DNA of 64,000 nt. Origin: Streptomyces smaragdinus. GTDB taxonomy: Bacteria; Actinomycetota; Actinomycetes; Streptomycetales; Streptomycetaceae. The notes below the pieces were generated by a model. The model worked only from the letters and a program-made list of their open reading frames with translations. It did not search any database and was not told the origin of the DNA. Numbering within the stretch: the first letter of the stretch is position 1; each line of letters begins with the position of its first letter. Where the stretch lies: the NCBI RefSeq assembly GCF_009604385.1, contig NZ_WEGJ01000025.1, positions 1-64,000 on the forward strand, given 5' to 3'. A program made the position numbers and the translations under genes. Shown here piece by piece: positions 7,951 to 15,573 of this stretch.

Positions 7951-8583
7951 GCGTACTACCTCCGTACTCGGGTACCGCAACCGCCACCCCGCCGACACCG
8001 CTCGTGCCGCCGGGCACTTCTGACCGCAACGCCCCCCGGACGGGCCTGCTGGGCCAATTCTGGACCGAAAAAGGCATCTTGGTGCTACGAACGGCGACAT
8101 TCCCATCACCCTCCGGGCATAACCCTCCCGATGCCTTCACAGGCGCGATCACGCCTGATCACCCACCGGGCACCGGGCCCCGAAGCCGACCTCGCCCCAA
8201 CGGCACATCCGTCCCGCTACCAGCCTTCCGGAACAAGGGAGTTGCGGTTGCAGCCGACGGCAAAGCCCGGCCACGAAGCCACTACCCGCACTCACCACCG
8301 CACATGCCGTTGCAGCCGCGAACCTCCACCATCCCGCGTCCGCAACCCATGACACACGAAACGCACCCCACCCCCGCACGATTCAGGACACCCTCCCGCC
8401 CAAAGGCGCAAGCAACCCACGCCCCCTGACGACCACACCGTCGACACAGAGCCACGAATCCCCACCCCTACCCCCTGACCAGCCCCTTTGTCCCTGAACG
8501 CAGGGGATTGCGGAACCCACCTGATCACAACCCGGGGGTGCCCTACCGCTCACGCGTGCACCCCCAGCGGCCCCGGCACCGAA
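7951..8583. other. Long intergenic region upstream of the pilin operon
   Basis: About 630 bases with no frame showing the third-position G/C bias of this genome. It should contain the promoter of the reverse-strand pilin operon, but I cannot point to a convincing -35/-10 pair. Several open frames cross it; all have Pro/His/Arg-rich translations without family resemblance. Confidence 0.45.
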
Positions 8584-8769
8584 TTGTCAGACCCCCCTGC
8601 CATCCTGAGGAACGTTCCCTACCCGACGACCTACCCCGCCGCCGACCAGGAATGGACCACCGAACTCCACACCGCGGTGGAAGCCGCCGCGATAGAACCC
8701 CCGGGCGCCCCGCTCGACCCCCCGCAGTGGTACGGCGCCTACCTCCGCGGCCACTTCCCCCAGGCGTAA
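8584..8769 (+). CDS. Small hypothetical protein upstream of the ECF sigma factor
   Basis: From about 8608 to the TAA at 8767-8769 almost every codon ends in G or C, so the frame looks genuinely coding. It reads NVPYPTTYPAADQEWTTELH, then an Ala/Glu helix and LDPPQWYGAYLRGHFPQA. The start is unclear: TTG 8584 is the nearest accepted start codon, but it has no Shine-Dalgarno and the first few codons are less biased. GAGGAA at 8607-8612 is followed by GTT, not a start. I recognise no family. The gene ends 51 bases before the sigma factor start, so it may share its transcript. Confidence 0.45.
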   Translation: MSDPPAILRNVPYPTTYPAADQEWTTELHTAVEAAAIEPPGAPLDPPQWYGAYLRGHFPQA

Positions 8770-8820
8770 CGGCAGCGACGGTCCCGGCCCCGAGACCCGC
8801 AACACACAATGAGGAGCCCC

Positions 8821-9741
8821 GTGGAGTTCGAGACCTACCGCGGAGAGCTGGTGGCGTACTGCTACCGGATGCTGGGGTCCGTCCACGAGGCCGAGGACCT
8901 GGTCCAGGAGACGATGCTCCGCGCCTGGAAGGCCCGCGAGCGATACGACCCCGCCCGCGCGTCCGTACGGACCTGGCTCTACCGCATCGCCACCAACGCC
9001 TGCCTGACCGCCCTGGACAAGGACCGCAGGCGCCCGCTCCCCTCCGGCCTGGGGGTGCCCGGTGGCGACACCGAGGCGCCGCTCGTCCCCGCGACCGACG
9101 TCCCCTGGCTCGGCCCCTTCCCCGACGCGCGGTTCGACGTCGAGGCCCGGGCGGATCTGCGCCTGGCCTGGGTGGCCGCCGTGCAGGTGCTGCCCGCGCG
9201 GCAGCGGGCGGTGCTGATCCTGCGCGAGGTGCTGGCGTTCAGCGCCGCCGAGGTCGCCGAGCAGCTGGAGACCACCGTCGCGGCGGTCAACAGCGCGCTG
9301 CAGCGCGCCCGCGCCGCCCTCGACGGCGGGGCAGACGCCCACGCAGTCGCGGAGCCGGACGACCCCGAGACGCAGACCGTCGTCCAGCGGTACATACAGG
9401 CCTTCGAGGCCGCCGACGTGCCCGCCCTCGTACGGCTCCTGGCCCACGACGCGATCCTCGAGATGCCCCCGATCCCCCTGTGGTTCCTGGGCAGCCGGGA
9501 CTACGGCCGCTTCATGGACCGCGTGTACCGCATGCGCGGGACAGGCTGGCGCACGCAAACGCTCACCTCCGGCGGCCAGCCCGTCCTCGCCGCGTACGCC
9601 TCCCGGCCCGGCGGCGGCTACGAGCGCCACAGCGTCCAGGTCCTCACCGTCACGGGCGGCCGGATCACGCACAACGTCACGTACGTCGACCCCGCCGTCC
9701 TCGACACCTTCGCCCTGCCCGACGAGTTCCCCGGAAGCTGA
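8821..9741 (+). CDS. ECF RNA polymerase sigma factor with C-terminal SnoaL-like domain
   Basis: 306 residues. Region 2 is FETYRGELVAYCYRMLGSVHEAEDLVQETMLRAW with RTWLYRIATNACL after it. Region 4 is LPARQRAVLILREVLAFSAAEVAEQLETTVAAVNSALQRARAAL. The remaining ~120 residues (VVQRYIQAFEAADVPALVRLLAHDAILEMP onward) form a SnoaL/NTF2-like fold, as in the ECF groups regulated by their own C-terminal domain instead of a separate anti-sigma factor. GTG 8821 is preferred because GAGGAG ends four bases before it; ATG 8809 lies on top of that Shine-Dalgarno. No anti-sigma gene follows; the next gene is a small reductase-fold protein. Confidence 0.88.
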   Translation: MEFETYRGELVAYCYRMLGSVHEAEDLVQETMLRAWKARERYDPARASVRTWLYRIATNACLTALDKDRRRPLPSGLGVPGGDTEAPLVPATDVPWLGPFPDARFDVEARADLRLAWVAAVQVLPARQRAVLILREVLAFSAAEVAEQLETTVAAVNSALQRARAALDGGADAHAVAEPDDPETQTVVQRYIQAFEAADVPALVRLLAHDAILEMPPIPLWFLGSRDYGRFMDRVYRMRGTGWRTQTLTSGGQPVLAAYASRPGGGYERHSVQVLTVTGGRITHNVTYVDPAVLDTFALPDEFPGS

Positions 9742-9815
9742 CCGCACCGCCCGCGATGAGTCCCGGCGGCGCCCCCGGTACGTACCGGTGAGCACCGAAC
9801 CGAAGGGATCTGATC

Positions 9816-10379
9816 ATGAGCGTCATCGTCATCGAGTTCATCACCCTGGACGGGATCGTGTACGACCCGGACGGCTCCGCCGGATCGCCCCGGGGCGGCT
9901 GGATGTTCCGGCACGGCCCGGAGACGGTCGCCGGGGACGCGTTCCGCCTCGGCAGCACGCTGGACGACGGCGTGCTGCTGCTCGGGCGCGCCACCTGGCA
10001 GCTGCTCTCGGGCCTGTGGCCGAAGCGCGACGACCCGTTCTCCACCCGCATGAACGCCGTCCCGAAGCTGGTCGCCTCCAGCACCCTGACGGCCGGCGAC
10101 CTGGCGGCGTGGTCCAACTCGCGGCCCCTGGAGGGTGACCCGGCCGACGCCGTCGAGCGCGAGCGGCGGGACGTCGTCGTCGCGGGGAGCCTGAGCCTCG
10201 TGGACCAGCTGACGGCCGCCGACCTGGTCGACGAGTACCGGCTGCTGACCTTCCCCACCGTCCTGGGCACCGGCCGCCGGCTCTTCCCGGCGGAGGGCCC
10301 GCACGCGGAGTTCACCTGCCTGACGGCGGAGCCCTCCGGCGCGGCCGTCTACACGCGCTACGGGCGGGCCTCCGCGTAA
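9816..10379 (+). CDS. Dihydrofolate reductase family protein (RibD C-terminal fold)
   Basis: 187 residues. The order of motifs fits the RibD/DHFR-like family: a short N-terminal strand and SLDG-type turn (FITLDGIVYDPDG), the nucleotide-binding stretch GVLLLGRATWQLLSGLWP, a KLVASSTL strand, DVVVAGSLSLVDQL, and VDEYRLLTFPTVLGTGRRLF. These proteins bind NADPH and are often linked to ECF sigma factors of the SnoaL type; their substrates are mostly unknown. GAAGGGA precedes ATG 9816. The gene is 74 bases after the sigma gene and ahead of a strong hairpin, so the two are probably one transcript. Confidence 0.85.
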   Translation: MSVIVIEFITLDGIVYDPDGSAGSPRGGWMFRHGPETVAGDAFRLGSTLDDGVLLLGRATWQLLSGLWPKRDDPFSTRMNAVPKLVASSTLTAGDLAAWSNSRPLEGDPADAVERERRDVVVAGSLSLVDQLTAADLVDEYRLLTFPTVLGTGRRLFPAEGPHAEFTCLTAEPSGAAVYTRYGRASA

Positions 10380-10877
10380 CTCCGAATGCCGGTGGGCCGC
10401 CTCGGGGGAAGACGGCCCACCGGATGCGAGCGGCCGCCCGGGGGGAACCCATGACCGCCGGCCGGATGTTGGACGACGGGGGACGCCCAACAGATCGACC
10501 GGCTCACGAGAGTGAACGACCGCTCAGTCCAAAACCATACAGTGCTTCACCCTTCAACCGAAATGGATCGAGGACGAATTCGGCTGATCACCCCCACCCC
10601 GTCAACGAATCGACACCCCCGCCCACCAGCGGACATTCCAGACCGAATCGTTAACGGAATCCCTCCGACCGTATTCAGCCCGTGACGGACCTCACGCTGC
10701 AAACGAGCGTCTCCCCTCCCGCAAGATCAAACCCCCCGAAAAGACATTCGCAACCGGCTTGCACATTCGTGCCCCTGGGGCTGTTGAGTTGTCGAGCAAG
10801 CGGACGGACCTCTGTTCCGCCGGACGCAAAGCGAACCGCGTCCCACCTTGCCCGCCCAACGAGGGGACCCAAGCAAC
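10380..10877. other. Intergenic region between reductase-fold gene and sigma-like operon
   Basis: About 500 bases. The first part carries the hairpin at 10389-10423. From about 10500 the composition is more A/T-rich than the genome average, and no frame has coding bias. It probably contains the promoter of the three-gene operon beginning at 10878. I found no convincing consensus promoter or repeat. Confidence 0.45.
10389..10423 (+). terminator. Hairpin terminator
   Basis: Perfect 11-base arms (CCGGTGGGCCG at 10389-10399, complement at 10413-10423) with a 13-base loop, 9 bases past the stop of the reductase-fold gene. Confidence 0.75.
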
Positions 10878-11057
10878 ATGCACGTTGAAACTGCCGCCGC
10901 ACTGCTGGCGGGAGTGACCGCGGTCCGGGTGTTCGGCCCGGACCTGCGCCGCCTGTGCCGGCGAGCCCTCGGCGCCGGCGTGCGGGCCGGAGCCGTCGAA
11001 CTGGCCCGGCGCAGCCTTGAACCCCCCGCGGCGGTCCCCTGGACGGAGGCGCCATGA
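10878..11057 (+). CDS. Small hypothetical protein, first gene of sigma-like operon
   Basis: 59 residues with an amphipathic Ala/Arg-rich sequence (ETAAALLAGVTAVRVFG, RALGAGVRAGAVELARRSLE). I recognise no family. Its TGA overlaps the ATG of the next gene (ATGA at 11054), a sign of translational coupling. GAGGGG lies 11 bases before ATG 10878. The gene may set the stoichiometry of, or interact with, the sigma-like protein that follows; that is inference only. Confidence 0.55.
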   Translation: MHVETAAALLAGVTAVRVFGPDLRRLCRRALGAGVRAGAVELARRSLEPPAAVPWTEAP

Positions 11058-11659
11058 CGGAGGCAGGAGTCCCAGGCCAGTTACGACCGAACCCGTGGAG
11101 TGGCATCGCCGTGCGCACTGACCTCAGCGGCGCACTGCCACGGGATTTCGGCGCCTTCTACGAGGCCAACGTGCGGATGTACCTGGGCTTCGCCCACTCC
11201 CATCTGGGCGAGCGGGCACGCACGGAGGCGGCGGTCCACGACTTCTTCGTCTGGCTCGCCCCCCGCTGGGGGCAGGCGCTGACCCGGCCGAACGCCCCCG
11301 CGGCGGTCTGGACGGCGTTCAGACGGCACGTGGCCCGCCGGCTCGAGGTCCACGGACAGCACCGGCCGGTCGTCGAATCCCTCGCCTTCGCCCTCAACCG
11401 CGAGGACACCCGCGCCACGCTCGAGTCCCTGGAGTCCCGTCTGGGCCTGTACGAGGCCATCGCCAAACTGCCCGACCGGCCCTTCGACGTCATGGTCCTG
11501 CACTTCCTGCTGAAGATCCCCCAGAAACAGGTCGCCGGCCTCCTGGGGGTCAGTCCGGCAACCGTCCGCTCGCACATACGCCACGCCCGGATCAGTCTGG
11601 CCCGGGACCTGAACATCAACTGGGAAAGAGACAGGGGGGAGACAGATGAGTCGGGGTGA
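11054..11659 (+). CDS. Sigma-70-family-like regulator (ECF-like, region 4 HTH)
   Basis: 201 residues. The N-terminal part (FGAFYEANVRMYLGFAHSHL, then TEAAVHDFFVWLAPRWGQAL) resembles region 2 of ECF sigma factors in spacing but lacks the conserved DxxQE core. The C terminus is a clear sigma region 4: KLPDRPFDVMVLHFLLKIPQ, then QVAGLLGVSPATVRSHIRHARISLARDL. It could be a divergent sigma factor or a sigma-like DNA-binding partner. Both ends overlap neighbours: ATGA with the gene before, 14 bases with the gene after. No anti-sigma zinc-finger (HxxxCxxC) gene is adjacent. Confidence 0.75.
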   Translation: MTEAGVPGQLRPNPWSGIAVRTDLSGALPRDFGAFYEANVRMYLGFAHSHLGERARTEAAVHDFFVWLAPRWGQALTRPNAPAAVWTAFRRHVARRLEVHGQHRPVVESLAFALNREDTRATLESLESRLGLYEAIAKLPDRPFDVMVLHFLLKIPQKQVAGLLGVSPATVRSHIRHARISLARDLNINWERDRGETDESG

Positions 11660-12509
11660 CGCGGCAGCCGACCGCGACGACAAGCCGACCACCGAGGAAC
11701 TGATCGACATGCTCAAAGAGGGATCCCGTGTCCTCGCGCGGGAATACGACGACTTCGACGTACGAGAAGGCCTGGAACGCATCGCCCGCCAGGTCCTCTG
11801 GCACGGCGCCCTCTCGTTCGAGGAATTCGCCCAGCTCGTCGACCAGCCCACACCCATTCCGTACATGCCGCCACAGTCGTCCGCCGTCCACCAGTGGGCC
11901 GGCCTCGCCCTGCAGCGGCTCTGCGTCGAGCAGATCTGCAACCCGAAGGCGATCGCCGCGATGGGCAGGCGGCTCCCCGGCGGATTACGCAGATACGAGC
12001 CCATCGAGCCGGAGGAGGCCCTGGCCTTCGCCTGCCTGCTCTACCTCGGGGAACGGGTCGAGGCGGCCCTGTTCTGGTGGCAGTACGCGGCCGGCGCCGA
12101 TTCCGCGGACGCCGCCCGCTCCCTCTCCCTGCACCATCTGCAGCACGGGGACCGCCGCACGGCGGAGGGCTGGAGCAGCCTCGAAACGCGAATCCAGCAC
12201 CAGCAGCACCACCCGGCCGACGCCAGGGAATGGTTCGAACCGCTCCGTCCCGACTACGTCATGGCCTGGATGGACGACCTGGGCCCCAGCGACATCTTCG
12301 AAGTGGAGGTGAACAGCCGTCCGCCCGTCGCGGACGCTCTGTCCCTCGCGGCCGAGTCAGGCGGCATGACGGCCACCGTCAGGCTCACTCCGCCACTGGC
12401 GGAGGCGGTCCGCCGCCTCCACACCTCGGAGGACGCGGACTACGGCATCCACTGCCAGCCGGACTCCCGCCTCACGGCGGAGCTGGAGAAGACAACACCG
12501 AGCTGCTGA
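11646..12509 (+). CDS. Hypothetical protein co-translated with the sigma-like gene
   Basis: 287 residues, soluble, with no signal or membrane span. It has an acidic N-terminal half with helices (TTEELIDMLKEGSRVLAREY) and a central helical repeat-like part: EPEEALAFACLLYLGERVEAALFWWQYAAGADS. The central part resembles a tetratricopeptide-like block. The C terminus is beta-rich (VADALSLAAESGGMTATVRL). I recall proteins of this type beside similar sigma-like genes in Streptomyces but cannot name a family. It overlaps the sigma-like gene by 14 bases, so the two products probably work together, perhaps as regulator and partner (inference). Confidence 0.68.
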   Translation: MSRGDAAADRDDKPTTEELIDMLKEGSRVLAREYDDFDVREGLERIARQVLWHGALSFEEFAQLVDQPTPIPYMPPQSSAVHQWAGLALQRLCVEQICNPKAIAAMGRRLPGGLRRYEPIEPEEALAFACLLYLGERVEAALFWWQYAAGADSADAARSLSLHHLQHGDRRTAEGWSSLETRIQHQQHHPADAREWFEPLRPDYVMAWMDDLGPSDIFEVEVNSRPPVADALSLAAESGGMTATVRLTPPLAEAVRRLHTSEDADYGIHCQPDSRLTAELEKTTPSC

Positions 12510-12582
12510 CCGGGGCCTTGGCCCCGGGAGGCCCGGTACGTCCGCCGGGCAGCTCCCGCTGTGGGGGCGCCCGGCGGACGTA
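12510..12582 (+). terminator. Tandem hairpin terminators
   Basis: Directly after the stop codon comes CCGGGGCC-TT-GGCCCCGG (12510-12527). A second, larger perfect repeat follows: TACGTCCGCCGGGC (12537-12550) against its complement at 12569-12582. The second lies 9 bases from the stop of the convergent DUF397 gene and can serve both strands. Confidence 0.8.
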
Positions 12583-12591
12583 GGCTCGGGG

Positions 12592-12792
12592 TCAGCCGAG
12601 GAGGTGGTCGAACTCCCCCGCCTTCACGCCTTTGAGGAAGGCGGCCAGTTTCTCGGCGCTCGTGGTGATGACGGTGCCCGGGGCGTCACTCTCCCGTATG
12701 AGGATCACGCCGTCATGCGAGGCGAGTTCCACACAGTTGGGGCCGTTCGCACCCGAGAAGGACGACTTCTGCCACTGGATCACGTTGCTCAT
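12592..12792 (-). CDS. DUF397 domain protein
   Basis: 66 residues, one DUF397 module: IQWQKSSFSGANGPNCVELA, VILIRESDAPGTVI and the tail LAAFLKGVKAGEFDHLL. DUF397 proteins are small Streptomyces partners of DUF5753/XRE regulators (the WhiJ/AbaA-like systems) and influence development in some species. The ATG at 12792 uses a GTGAGGA box that overlaps the end of the upstream XRE gene, 10 bases apart, so the two are one operon. Confidence 0.92.
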   Translation of the reverse strand: MSNVIQWQKSSFSGANGPNCVELASHDGVILIRESDAPGTVITTSAEKLAAFLKGVKAGEFDHLLG

Positions 12793-12802
12793 GTCTGCAT
12801 CC

Positions 12803-13657
12803 TCACAGTTCCCTGGCGATGTGGTGAATGAGGTGCCGAGATTCCTGCTGATCAAGCGCCAGCTGTTCGGCGCCGTCGAGCAGCTGGCGGTAGTTCTCGA
12901 GATGCGACCGGGAGTCGAGGAAACAGCCTCCGACCGCGCCGTCGATCTGAACCGTGTCGAGCTGCGGCACTACCCCGCTGGCGTAGAGAACGGACTGCGA
13001 AGCCTCGATGTAGTCCTCGCACGTAAGCGGGATCACGCGTACAGAGATCAGCGGTAGTTCGGAGACCTCCATGAGGTGCCCAAGCTGCTCCTTGACCACC
13101 TTGCGACCGCCGAACCGCATTCGCAAGGCCGCCTCGTGGATGAACGCCTCGAAGGCGGGAGGGTCGTCCCGATCGAGAATCGTCGCGCGCTTCATCCGTT
13201 GCTCGACACGCGCTTCGAATTCGCTCTCGGGGACCTTGGGGCGTCCACCTGCAAAAATCGTTCGTGCGTAGGCCTCGGTCTGGAGCAGACCCGGCACCGT
13301 GACAACCTGCAAGGACCGCAGCGCCACCGCATGGTGCTCCAACTCCGCGATGTCCATGAAGGCCGGGTCAAGGATGCCGCGATAGTTATCCCACCAGTGC
13401 TGCCCCCGATGCTCCCGCGCAATGGCGCAGAGCGCATCGATCAACGCTGCGTCACCACACCGGTAGAAGGCCGCAAGCCTGCGAATCCGCTCCTCGCCGA
13501 CCCCGATGCGCCCGGCCTCCAGGTGGCTGATCTTGGCCTGGTCTATCGCCAGATGCCCCCCGGCCTGCTTCGCCGTCAGCCCCGCCTGCTCGCGCAGCTT
13601 CCGCAGTTCGGCCCCCAAACGCACCTGCCGGGCGGTCGGGCTGTTCCTCGGCGGCAT
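12803..13657 (-). CDS. XRE-family regulator with DUF5753 domain (WhiJ/AbaA-like)
   Basis: 284 residues. The N-terminal helix-turn-helix is LGAELRKLREQAGLTAKQAG followed by LAIDQAKISHLEAGRIGVGE (about 14-55). The DUF5753 part follows, with the typical ALRSLQVVTVPGLLQTEAYA and later VEQRMKRATILDRDDPP and FEAFIHEAALRMRFGG segments. ATG 13657 is chosen over an upstream in-phase codon because GGGAGGAAGAG precedes it. It forms an operon with the DUF397 gene and is divergent from the HATPase gene at 13885; this three-gene arrangement recurs many times in Streptomyces genomes. The DNA target is unknown, but the 227-base divergent spacer is the natural candidate. Confidence 0.92.
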   Translation of the reverse strand: MPPRNSPTARQVRLGAELRKLREQAGLTAKQAGGHLAIDQAKISHLEAGRIGVGEERIRRLAAFYRCGDAALIDALCAIAREHRGQHWWDNYRGILDPAFMDIAELEHHAVALRSLQVVTVPGLLQTEAYARTIFAGGRPKVPESEFEARVEQRMKRATILDRDDPPAFEAFIHEAALRMRFGGRKVVKEQLGHLMEVSELPLISVRVIPLTCEDYIEASQSVLYASGVVPQLDTVQIDGAVGGCFLDSRSHLENYRQLLDGAEQLALDQQESRHLIHHIAREL

Positions 13658-13884
13658 GAAATCTCTTCCTCCCGTTTTGATTGAGTGTGCCGCCAAACCA
13701 CCCTGCGGGTCTACTCACCGTCAGTGAAGCCAGGGGCCACGCTTGCCACGGATCAACCTTGACCCCTACCGTCGTATCAGCATCGCACGACCAACGCAGT
13801 GCAGCCGCCGCGACGTTCTACGTCACGCCCGGCCGAGCCACGGTGGTCGTGCGGCGCGAGCCGTACCACGTAGGGAGAACGACC

Positions 13885-14367
13885 ATGGCAACCGCCTTAC
13901 AGCTTCCCGCACCCCCCGAGCCACCCCCTGTCTCCAACTACCGCTTGTCGGCGGAAAACTCGGAGACTGCCGCGGCCGTCCTACGCGATCTGATAGGGGC
14001 CCTCCTCCGGACAACGGGCCACGAAGCCCTGGTGGACGACGCCCGCCTCTGCACGAGCGAGCTCGTCACGAACGTCCACCGTCACACCGCGACCCGCGTC
14101 ATCCACGTCGACGTGGAGGTGCACGAACGGCACGTCACCGTCTGGGTCCACGACGACCGCCCCTCGCCCCTCCCCATACCGCAGGGCTTCGCGGGTACGG
14201 CCGGGGGCCTGGGCCTCTTCATCGTCGACCGGATCGCCGACGCCTGGGGCACGTCCCGCGCCGGCGGCCTCACCCCGCGCGCGAAGGCGGTCTGGTTCCG
14301 CCTGGTCGAAGACCCCCTCCAGCCCGCCGGCGGACGGCAACTCACCCCCGTACAGCTGGACCCCTGA
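13885..14367 (+). CDS. HATPase-fold regulatory ATP-binding protein (anti-sigma kinase-like)
   Basis: 160 residues, a single GHKL ATPase module. The N box is DDARLCTSELVTNVHRHT, the G1 box WVHDDRPSP, the G2 region GTAGGLGLFIVDRIADAWG. There is no dimerisation or receiver domain. Such proteins are related to RsbW/SpoIIAB anti-sigma kinases and in Streptomyces commonly accompany DUF5753/DUF397 genes. ATG 13885 has GGGAGA 6 bases upstream. It may control the XRE regulator or a sigma factor elsewhere (inference). Confidence 0.88.
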   Translation: MATALQLPAPPEPPPVSNYRLSAENSETAAAVLRDLIGALLRTTGHEALVDDARLCTSELVTNVHRHTATRVIHVDVEVHERHVTVWVHDDRPSPLPIPQGFAGTAGGLGLFIVDRIADAWGTSRAGGLTPRAKAVWFRLVEDPLQPAGGRQLTPVQLDP

Positions 14368-14429
14368 TCCCCGCCCTCGTACGAGATGCAACCGGCCCCG
14401 TCCCGCGCGGCGCTCCACGCCGCGGAGGT

Positions 14430-14453
14430 GCCCCCGGCGGGTGGGCCGGGGGC
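14430..14453. terminator. Bidirectional hairpin terminator
   Basis: GCCCCCGGC (14430-14438) and its complement (14445-14453) flank a 6-base loop between the convergent HATPase and lipase genes. A second weak hairpin (CGCGGCG / CGCCGCG) lies just before it. Confidence 0.65.
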
Positions 14454-14469
14454 CTGGAGGGTGGGGTCG

Positions 14470-15444
14470 TCAGAGGTTGAGCAGCATCGCCGCCCCGACG
14501 GCGTCCGCCGCGTTGCGGTGGCCGGCCGCGTTGGGGTGGACGAAGGCCGGCGTGGACGGGAGGTCGGTGAAGATGCCGTCGACCCAGCGGTCGTCGTCGC
14601 AGACGCTGTGGGCGCGGGAGGAGTCGTACAGGTCGACGAAGCTCGTCGCGTCGGAGCCGGCGGCGGACTCCTCCACGAGCGTGTTGAGGGGCTTCAGGAC
14701 CTCGTCGCGCAGCCAGTCGAGGTCGCCCGGCGTGACCGTACCGAACTGCTCCAGGTCGCCGTAGCGGCACTTCGACGTGTCGTCGGGCACGATCGCCGGG
14801 TAGCCGACGGCGAGGATCTTCGCGTGCGGGGCGCGGTCATGGAGCACGGTGAGCATGAAGCCGTAGGCCTGGGAAGCCTCGACGAGCCGGTACCGGACTT
14901 CGCGGGCGGAGGCGTCCTTGCACGGGGTGCCCTCGCCGCCGCTCTCCGCGCCCAGCTGGAGGCACCGGAAGAGGATGTCGGCGAAGTGGAGGTCGTTGCC
15001 GCCGACGCCGACGGTGATCACGTCGGTGTCCTCGCTGACGACCGAGGACTGCGGAGGGACGGCGGGGAACGGGTAGTCCGGGTCCTCGGAGAGGGGCGGC
15101 AGGTGGCGGCCGATCGGCTCCTGCGCCCGGTAGGTGACATCGCCGATGTTCGCGCCGCCGCAGCTGACGTTCGTCAGGTCGAGGAGCGGGCCGAGATCGC
15201 GCGCGATCACCTGCGGGTAGGCGCGGTCGGTGCGGTCGCAGCCGTCGCGGGGGAATTCGAAGACGTCGCCGGAGGCGGGGATGACGCCGGCGGTGTACGA
15301 GTCGCCCAGGGCCACCCAGTCGTAGTCCGCCGACGGCGCCGCGGAAGCGGGCTGGGAGGCGGCGACCTGCGCGGGAACGAGGGCGCCGGCGAGAAGGGCT
15401 ACGGCTGAGCCGAGCAGGGCGAAGCGAGCGCGGAAGCGCGCCAT
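14470..15444 (-). CDS. Secreted SGNH/GDSL-type lipase/esterase
   Basis: 324 residues. A signal peptide (1-36: basic start, hydrophobic LLGSAVALLAGALVPA, then AASQPASAAPS) precedes the hydrolase. Block I is WVALGDSYTAG with nucleophile Ser49. The Gly of block II (SCGGANI), the Asn of block III (VGVGGNDLHF) and the Asp-x-x-His-type C-terminal motif (PAFVHPNAAGH) are all present. Several Cys suggest disulfide bonds, as in the structurally known Streptomyces SGNH lipase. It would cleave esters or lipids outside the cell. TGGAGGATCC precedes ATG 15444. An inverted repeat sits in its promoter region. Confidence 0.9.
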   Translation of the reverse strand: MARFRARFALLGSAVALLAGALVPAQVAASQPASAAPSADYDWVALGDSYTAGVIPASGDVFEFPRDGCDRTDRAYPQVIARDLGPLLDLTNVSCGGANIGDVTYRAQEPIGRHLPPLSEDPDYPFPAVPPQSSVVSEDTDVITVGVGGNDLHFADILFRCLQLGAESGGEGTPCKDASAREVRYRLVEASQAYGFMLTVLHDRAPHAKILAVGYPAIVPDDTSKCRYGDLEQFGTVTPGDLDWLRDEVLKPLNTLVEESAAGSDATSFVDLYDSSRAHSVCDDDRWVDGIFTDLPSTPAFVHPNAAGHRNAADAVGAAMLLNL

Positions 15445-15469
15445 GGATCCTCCAGAGGAAGGGGCATTG

Positions 15470-15492
15470 GCGTCTTTATCCGTACAAGACGC
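15470..15492. promoter_or_regulatory. Inverted repeat in the lipase promoter region (candidate operator)
   Basis: GCGTCTT (15470-15476) and AAGACGC (15486-15492) flank 9 bases, 25 bases before the lipase start codon. The spacer is shared with the divergent gene at 15574. Confidence 0.4.
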
Positions 15493-15573
15493 AGTCACTT
15501 ACTGTACTGGATCTGCTGCGCTGAGTGATCAAGAACGGGTCGCTTTGTCAGACCCCGCTGATACAACCGAGAC

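Noticed and set aside
8004..8429. Forward frame in the long intergenic region
   Set aside because: Pro/Thr/His-rich, no codon bias, no Shine-Dalgarno, no family pattern.
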